NCBI RefSeq assembly: GCF_014649795.1
Contig: NZ_BMTS01000029.1
Coordinates: forward strand, 1-64,000
Origin: Streptomyces melanogenes
GTDB taxonomy: Bacteria; Actinomycetota; Actinomycetes; Streptomycetales; Streptomycetaceae
Length of the DNA: 64,000 nt
Direction of reading: 5' to 3'
The position numbers and the translations under genes were made by a program. The notes beneath the pieces are model-generated. The model did not search any database. It was not told where the DNA came from and was given only the letters and a program-made list of their open reading frames with translations. Each line of letters opens with the position of its first letter. Position 1 is the stretch's first letter. Below, piece after piece: positions 59,188-64,000 of the stretch.

Positions 59188-61038
59188 TCAGAGGGCGAGT
59201 TCGGGCTGGTGGTGCTCCAGCCACAGGGCGAGGTCGACGACACGTTCGAGGCGGAGCCGGTGGCCCCACTGCAACTGCTCGGGCGGGGTGTCCAGGCACG
59301 GCTTGATCTGCGTCTCGTCGGCGAGGTCGCGGACCCGGCCGCCGTACGCGTCCAGCGCGTCGCGGGCCATGTTCTGCAGGCCGCGGTTGTAGTCGGGGTG
59401 GTGGGTGGCGGGGTAGTGGTTCTTGGGCCGCCACAGCACCGACTCCGGGGCCAGGCCCGCGCCCGCCGCGCGCAGCAGGCTCTTCTCGCGGCCGTCGAAG
59501 CTCTTGAGCGCCCACGGGGTGGCGAAGGCGTACTCGACGAGGCGGTGGTCGCAGTAGGGGACGCGGACCTCCAGGCCCTGCGCCATGCTGAGCCGGTCCT
59601 TGCGGTGCAGGAGCTGGCGCAGCCAGCGGGTCAGCGACAGGTGCTGCATCTCGCGCTGGCGGTGCTCCTCGGGGCTCTCGCCGTCGGCGTGCGGCACGGC
59701 GGCCAGCGCACTGCGGTACGTGTCGTCGCGGAACTCCCCGATGCGCAGGCCCAGATCCGGGTTGAGCGGCATCGCCGCCTCGTCGCCGGTGACGAGCAGC
59801 CAGGGGAAGGTGGTCGCGGCGAGCGCCTTGGGGTTGTGGAACCAGGGGTAGCCGCCGAACACCTCGTCGGCCGCCTCGCCGGACAGGGCGACGGTGGAGT
59901 GCCGGCGGATCTCCCCGAAGAGGAGGTACAGCGAGGTGTCCATGTCGCCGACGCCGATCGGCGAGTCCCGGGCCACCACGACCGCCCTGCGGTGCTCGGG
60001 GTCGAGCAGCGCGCGCGGGTCGAGGACGACCGTGCTGTGGTCGGTGCCGATGTGGGCGCCCGCCTCGATGGCGTACGGGGTGTCGTGGCCGGTGCGCAGC
60101 ACGTCGCCGGTGAACTGCTCGGCCTGGTCGCTGTAGTCGACGGCGTACGAGCGGATCCGGGCGTCCGCACCCTCGCGCAGCCGCAGTTCGTCGGCGAGCA
60201 GCGCGGTCAGGACGGTGGAGTCGATGCCGCCGGACAGCAGGCTGCACAGCGGGACGTCGGCCTCCAGCTGGGCGCGTGCGGCCTGGCTCACCAGGTGGTG
60301 GACGCGGTCGACGGCGGTGTCCCGGTCGTCGCCGTGCGTCCCCGCCGCCAGCTGCCAGTAGCGGGGCTCGCGGATGCCGCCCCGGTCGAGGACGAGCAGG
60401 GAGCCGGGCTCCACCTCCCGTACGCCCGACCACACCGTGGGGCCGGTGTTGAAGAGCAGGCTGTACGCCTCGCGCAGGCCGTCGGCGTCCACCCGGGGGT
60501 GGATCTCGGGGTGGGAGAAGAGCGCCTTGGGTTCGGAGGCGAAGGCCAGGCCGCCGTCGACGGCCGCCCAGTACAGCGGCTTGACGCCGAGCCGGTCGCG
60601 GACGAGCAGCAGGCGCTGCCGGCGGGCGTCCCAGACGGCGAAGGCGAACATGCCGTCGAGGTGCTCGGCGACCGACTCGCCCCACTGGGCGTAGGCGCGC
60701 AGCACCACCTCGGTGTCGCTGCGGGTGTGGAAGGTGTGCCCCAACTGCCGTAGTTCGGCGCGCAGTTGGTGGTGGTTGTAGACCTCGCCGCTGTAGGACA
60801 GGACGGCGGTGGGCGCGTCGGGCCGGTCGGGCATCGGCTGGACGCCGCCCGCCAGGTCGATGACGGCCAGGCGACGGTGGCCGATCGCGGCGTGCCCGTC
60901 GAGCCAGACACCGCCCGCGTCGGGGCCGCGCGGGGTGAGGGCGGCGGTCATGGCCTCGATGATCCGGGCCCGGTCGCGGGTGTCGCGGCCGTCGGGGGCG
61001 TCATGGTGGAACGACACCCAGCCGGTGATTCCGCACAT
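59188..61038 (-). CDS. asnB: Asparagine synthase-type (AsnB) ATP-dependent amidotransferase
   Basis: The protein has 616 residues. The N-terminal glutaminase has Cys2 (MCGITGW, the nucleophile after Met removal) and RGPDAGGVW, YNHHQLRAEL. The synthetase domain has the PP-loop LLSGGIDST (about 265) and conserved SGEAADEVFGGYPWF and RKDRLSMAQGLEVRVPYCDH. Glutamine ammonia is transferred to an adenylated carboxylate. In natural-product clusters these homologues often amidate an intermediate rather than make Asn. Here the neighbours (isonitrile synthase, P450) suggest amidation of an isonitrile amino-acid carboxyl group. ATG at 61038; 12 bp to the P450 and 32 bp from the MFS gene. The symbol names the family only. 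Confidence 0.9.
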   Translation of the reverse strand: MCGITGWVSFHHDAPDGRDTRDRARIIEAMTAALTPRGPDAGGVWLDGHAAIGHRRLAVIDLAGGVQPMPDRPDAPTAVLSYSGEVYNHHQLRAELRQLGHTFHTRSDTEVVLRAYAQWGESVAEHLDGMFAFAVWDARRQRLLLVRDRLGVKPLYWAAVDGGLAFASEPKALFSHPEIHPRVDADGLREAYSLLFNTGPTVWSGVREVEPGSLLVLDRGGIREPRYWQLAAGTHGDDRDTAVDRVHHLVSQAARAQLEADVPLCSLLSGGIDSTVLTALLADELRLREGADARIRSYAVDYSDQAEQFTGDVLRTGHDTPYAIEAGAHIGTDHSTVVLDPRALLDPEHRRAVVVARDSPIGVGDMDTSLYLLFGEIRRHSTVALSGEAADEVFGGYPWFHNPKALAATTFPWLLVTGDEAAMPLNPDLGLRIGEFRDDTYRSALAAVPHADGESPEEHRQREMQHLSLTRWLRQLLHRKDRLSMAQGLEVRVPYCDHRLVEYAFATPWALKSFDGREKSLLRAAGAGLAPESVLWRPKNHYPATHHPDYNRGLQNMARDALDAYGGRVRDLADETQIKPCLDTPPEQLQWGHRLRLERVVDLALWLEHHQPELAL

Positions 61039-61070
61039 GGGGCAACTCCTGGGTCAGGGTCGGGTCAGGT

Positions 61071-62447
61071 TCAGGAACGGGCGGCGGGCACCGGGTCGGT
61101 GGCCGGCGCCTTCAGCGGGATACGGACGGGGACGGCGAGCAGCGGCACGGCCAGGCAGGCGGCGACGGCCGCGAGCGCGAGCCCGGCCCGTACGCCGTCG
61201 CCGTCCCCGGCGAGCCCCCACGCGGCGGTCGCCAGGGCCGGGCCGAGGGTGAAGCCGAGGCTGCGGGCGAGCTGCACGGCCGAGCCGACGGTGGCGGCCC
61301 GCTCGGGCAGGGCCGCGCCCATGACCAGCGCCTGCGTGGGCCCGCCGTTGAGGCCCATGCCGAGGCCCGCGAGCGCCAGGCGCCAGGCGACGTCCGGCGC
61401 CGACCAGTTGTCGCCCAGTGGGACGAGCAGCAGTAGACCGACGGCGGTCAGTACGGCTCCGGCGGTGGCGATCTGCCGGGCGCCGTACTTGTCGGCCAGG
61501 CGCCCGCCGAGCGGTCCGGCGAGCCCCATGCCGAGCGGGAACGCGAGCACGGTCAGCCCGGTGGAGGTGGCGCTGAAGCCGTCGTCGCGCTGGAGGTGCA
61601 GGGCGACGACGTAGTGCATGGCGGCGAATCCGGCCGCGAGCGCCAGGACCGCGCCGTGCGCCCGGTAGAGCCCCGAGGCCCGCAGCGCGCCGGTCACCGG
61701 CCGCCCGCCGGGCCCGCGCAGCCACCACCACAGCGGCGGTACGGCGGCGAGCGCGCCCGCCAGCCACCACGAGCCGTGCGAGGAGGCCAGGGTCAGCGTC
61801 AGCAGCAGCACGGTGACGCCGGTGCCGACGAGCAGCGCGTCGGCCGCCGAGCGCCGGTCGGGCCGGTGGAGGCGCCCGTCCTTCGGCATCGCCTTGTACG
61901 CGACGGCCAGCGCCAGTACGCAGACGGGGAGCTTGACGAGGAACACCGCGCGCCAGCCGAGGTGGTCCAGGAGCAGCCCGCCGAGCGCGGGCCCGGTCAC
62001 CGCGCCGAGCGGGCCGAGGGTGGCGGGCACGCTCATCGCCCGCCCGCGCAGCTCGGGCCGTACCGACCGCATCGCGAGCACGGGCATCAGCACGAACAGC
62101 ACCGCCCCGAACGCCCCCTGTCCGACCCGCGCGGCGATCAGCCACGCCGCCCACGGCGAGAGCGCGGCGAGCGCGCTGCACACCGCGAACCCGGAGGTCG
62201 CGGTCAGCAGGGCGGGCCGCGCGCCCACCGAGTCCAGCCACCGCCCGACGGGCAACAGCAGGGCGACGACGGGCAGTTGGTAGCCCAGGACCGCCCACTG
62301 GGCGGTCGCGGCCGACACGTCGAAGCCGCTGGATATGTCCGCCAGGGCCACGTTCACGATGTTCATGTCGAGCATCGCGACGAAGGAGAGCAGCCCGGCG
62401 ACGGCGACGAGGGACCAGCGGTCCTGCACGTCAGGTGTCTCGCTCAT
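61071..62447 (-). CDS. MFS drug/metabolite exporter (DHA2-like)
   Basis: The protein has 458 residues with about 14 predicted helices. Family features: FVAMLDMNIVNVALADI at the start, GRWLDSVGARPALL (motif A-like loop), LGPLGAVTGPALGGLLLDHLGWRAVFLV (motif C-like, split), and GLGMGLNGGPTQALVM. DHA2 proteins export small molecules in exchange for protons. In this operon it probably exports the isonitrile product or confers self-resistance. Its ATG overlaps the stop of the ABC ATPase gene by 4 nt and it lies 32 bp before the asparagine-synthase-type gene. Confidence 0.9.
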   Translation of the reverse strand: MSETPDVQDRWSLVAVAGLLSFVAMLDMNIVNVALADISSGFDVSAATAQWAVLGYQLPVVALLLPVGRWLDSVGARPALLTATSGFAVCSALAALSPWAAWLIAARVGQGAFGAVLFVLMPVLAMRSVRPELRGRAMSVPATLGPLGAVTGPALGGLLLDHLGWRAVFLVKLPVCVLALAVAYKAMPKDGRLHRPDRRSAADALLVGTGVTVLLLTLTLASSHGSWWLAGALAAVPPLWWWLRGPGGRPVTGALRASGLYRAHGAVLALAAGFAAMHYVVALHLQRDDGFSATSTGLTVLAFPLGMGLAGPLGGRLADKYGARQIATAGAVLTAVGLLLLVPLGDNWSAPDVAWRLALAGLGMGLNGGPTQALVMGAALPERAATVGSAVQLARSLGFTLGPALATAAWGLAGDGDGVRAGLALAAVAACLAVPLLAVPVRIPLKAPATDPVPAARS

Positions 62448-63247
62448 ACCGTCACCTCCGCTTCCTTCACCGCGTCCGCCACAGCCCGGTGGTCGAAGGC
62501 GATCAGCGGGTCACCGGTCAGCGGATGGTCGACGATCGCCGCCCGCACCCCGAACACCTCGGCCATCAGCGCGGGCGTGAGCACCTCGCGCGGCGCCCCG
62601 GAGGCGACGACCCGCCCCGCGTGCAGGACGTGCAGCCGGTCGCAGACGGAGGCGGCGGCGTTGAGGTCGTGGAGCGAGACGAGGGTGGTACGCCCCTGGG
62701 CCCGCAGCAGCGCGAGGAGCTCCACCTGGTGGCGTACGTCGAGGTGGTTGGTCGGCTCGTCGAGCACCAGCACGTCCGGCTGTTGGGCGAAGGCCCGGGC
62801 GAGCAGCACGCGCTGGCGCTCGCCGCCGGACAGCTCGGTGAAGCGGCGCCCCGCGTGCCCGTCCATGCCGACGTCGGCCAGCGCCCGCGCCACGATGTCC
62901 GCGTCGGTGGCGTCCTCGCCGGCGAAGGCCCGCTTGTACGGGGTGCGGCCCATCGCGACGACCTCGCGCACGCTCAGCTCGAAGTCGCCGCCGCGCTCCT
63001 GCGGCAGGGCCGCGATGTGCCGGGCCGCCTGCACGGGGCTCAGCTCTCGCAGATCGGTGCCGGACAGGAGCACCCGCCCGGCGCTCGGCTTCAGATGCCG
63101 GTAGACGGTCCGCAGCAGGGTGGACTTGCCGCTGCCGTTCGGCCCGACGAGCCCGGTGATCTCGCCTTCGGCGGCGAGCAGATGCGCGCCGGAGACGACG
63201 GTACGACCGCCGTAGGCGACGTGCAGATCCTCGACGTCGATCCTCAT
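62444..63247 (-). CDS. ABC transporter ATP-binding protein, Fe-siderophore (FecE) type
   Basis: The protein has 267 residues. Motifs: Walker A GPNGSGKST, ABC signature LSGGERQRV, Walker B VLVLDEPTNHLD and His-loop VSLHDLN. HIAALPQE and the HL(N)xA spacing are as in FecE/FhuC/BtuD ATPases for iron complexes and vitamin B12. The C-terminal 20 residues are a Val/Ala tail. The ATG at 63247 has GGGGGA upstream. It overlaps the MFS gene by 4 nt and is 17 bp from the permease gene. Partners (second permease, binding protein) presumably lie beyond the window. Confidence 0.92.
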   Translation of the reverse strand: MRIDVEDLHVAYGGRTVVSGAHLLAAEGEITGLVGPNGSGKSTLLRTVYRHLKPSAGRVLLSGTDLRELSPVQAARHIAALPQERGGDFELSVREVVAMGRTPYKRAFAGEDATDADIVARALADVGMDGHAGRRFTELSGGERQRVLLARAFAQQPDVLVLDEPTNHLDVRHQVELLALLRAQGRTTLVSLHDLNAAASVCDRLHVLHAGRVVASGAPREVLTPALMAEVFGVRAAIVDHPLTGDPLIAFDHRAVADAVKEAEVTV

Positions 63248-63264
63248 TTGAGGGTCCCCCGTAC

Positions 63265-64000
63265 TCAACTCTCGCTCCCCAGCCGCCGGTCCAGCAGATA
63301 CAGCAGCGCCGGAGCGCCGATCAGTGAGGTGACGACGCCGACGGGCAGCTCCTGCGCGTCCATGGCCGTACGGCACACGGTGTCCACGACCACGAGCAGC
63401 AGCGCGCCCATGAGCGCCGAGATCGGCAGCAGCCGCCGGTGGTCACCGCCGATGAGCAGACGGCACACGTGCGGCACCATCAGCCCCACGAAGGCGATGG
63501 CCCCCGAGACGGCCACCAGGACGCCGGTCAGCACGCTGGTGACGAGGAAGAGCTCGCGCCGCAGCCGTACGACGTCGATGCCGAGCCCGGCCGCCGTCTC
63601 GTCGCCCATCAGCAGCGCGTTCAGCCCCCGGGCGCGGGCCTGGAGGACCAGCAGCGCGAGCGGAACGGCGATGGCGGGCACGGCGAGCAGCGTCCAGGTG
63701 GCCCCGCTCAGACTGCCCATCAGCCAGAACAGCACGCTGTGGGTCTGCTGTTCGTCCCCGGCCTGGAGGACGAGGTAGCTGGTGAAGCCGGACAGGAACT
63801 GCCCGATCGCGACCCCGGCCAGCACGAGCCGCAGCGGCGCGAACCCGCCGCCGCGCCGGGCCACGGCCCACACCAGCGCGAAGGTGGCGAGCGCGCCCGC
63901 GAAGGCGGCGCCCGAAAGCCCCAGCCCGAGGGCCCCACCCGCCCCCGCTCCCAGCACGATGGCGGCGACCGCGCCGAGGGAGGCGCCGTTGGAGATGCCC
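63265..64000 (-). CDS. FecCD-family iron-siderophore ABC permease, partial
   Basis: The frame is open to the window end, so the N-terminal part is missing; the last 244 residues or so are visible. FecCD landmarks: GISNGASLGAVAA at the edge, GVAIGQFLSGFTSYLV, FWLMGSLSGATW, GDETAAGLGIDVVRLR and AFVGLMVPHVCRLLIGGDHRRLLP with the GGDHR coupling loop. It forms the membrane channel for siderophore-bound iron or a similar metal complex. It is followed by the matching ATPase 17 bp on. Its presence in the isonitrile cluster suggests that the product or another ligand carries a metal (inference). Confidence 0.92.
   Translation of the reverse strand, partial: GISNGASLGAVAAIVLGAGAGGALGLGLSGAAFAGALATFALVWAVARRGGGFAPLRLVLAGVAIGQFLSGFTSYLVLQAGDEQQTHSVLFWLMGSLSGATWTLLAVPAIAVPLALLVLQARARGLNALLMGDETAAGLGIDVVRLRRELFLVTSVLTGVLVAVSGAIAFVGLMVPHVCRLLIGGDHRRLLPISALMGALLLVVVDTVCRTAMDAQELPVGVVTSLIGAPALLYLLDRRLGSES

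Noticed and set aside
1..64000. tRNA, rRNA, integrase, transposase, attachment site or CRISPR array
   Set aside because: None was recognised by reading both strands; short or divergent elements could still be missed without a search tool.

Overview
The window is high-GC actinobacterial DNA and reads as Streptomyces. Evidence: very high GC with strong third-position bias, many GTG starts behind GGAGG-type ribosome sites, a telomere-associated-protein/terminal-protein-like gene pair (normally tied to linear replicons), RsbW-like kinases, DUF4142, SnoaL-tailed ECF sigma factors, an AA10 polysaccharide monooxygenase and large helix-turn-helix/helical-repeat regulators. I see no rRNA, tRNA, CRISPR array, integrase or transposase. 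The mix of secreted enzymes, conflict genes, natural-product genes and broken genes suggests an accessory part of the chromosome (inference).

Layout. 1-3.9 kb: end of a MetE-like gene, a small secreted peptide, a HAD phosphatase, a VanX-like dipeptidase, and a SnoaL-tailed ECF sigma factor divergent from an NmrA-like oxidoreductase. 4.0-6.1 kb: a Tap-like/Tpg-like operon whose first protein carries B-family-polymerase-like motifs. 6.2-8.7 kb: a flavin-type oxidase and a poorly organised stretch with a gene fragment. 8.8-12.3 kb: a trypsin-like protease with a collagen-like tail, then a NarL-type two-component pair. 12.5-18.0 kb: a five-gene envelope redox operon (DUF1996 protein, repeat lipoprotein, His-rich protein, cytochrome b-like protein, NuoF-ferredoxin fusion). 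18.0-24 kb: a phospholipase-A2-like protein, a sigma/anti-sigma-like fusion, an RsbW-like ATPase, DUF4142, an unknown protein and a second secreted protease.

24-29.1 kb: a PucR-type regulator and a 1330-residue single-module NRPS with the architecture of epsilon-poly-lysine synthetase. 29.3-36.7 kb: four paralogous helix-turn-helix/helical-repeat regulators, the last truncated, interleaved with a RepA-like winged-helix protein and a peptide deformylase-like protein that lacks its catalytic Glu. 36.8-40.8 kb: two further phospholipase-A2-like proteins and an SGNH esterase; two of the three share a duplicated TTG-start leader. 41-45.1 kb: a coiled-coil protein, SulP transporter, SET-domain protein, LPMO and a carbohydrate-binding protein. 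45.2-48 kb: a small locus with two frameshifted genes (regulator and HD phosphohydrolase). 48.1-51.8 kb: a secreted zinc protease, a second NmrA-like protein and a membrane-anchored esterase.

52.0-56.7 kb: a TRYPCO1-like protein plus a trypsin/nSTAND/beta-propeller protein, a predicted conflict (anti-phage-type) system. 56.7-64.0 kb: an isonitrile synthase, P450, asparagine-synthase-type amidotransferase, MFS exporter and Fe-siderophore-type ABC transporter on one strand, a natural-product cluster running off the window end and probably making a tyrosine-derived isonitrile, perhaps a metallophore. The strongest candidates for new biology are this cluster, the polylysine-synthetase-like NRPS, the trypsin-STAND system, the Tap/Tpg-like pair and the three-member phospholipase-A2-like family.
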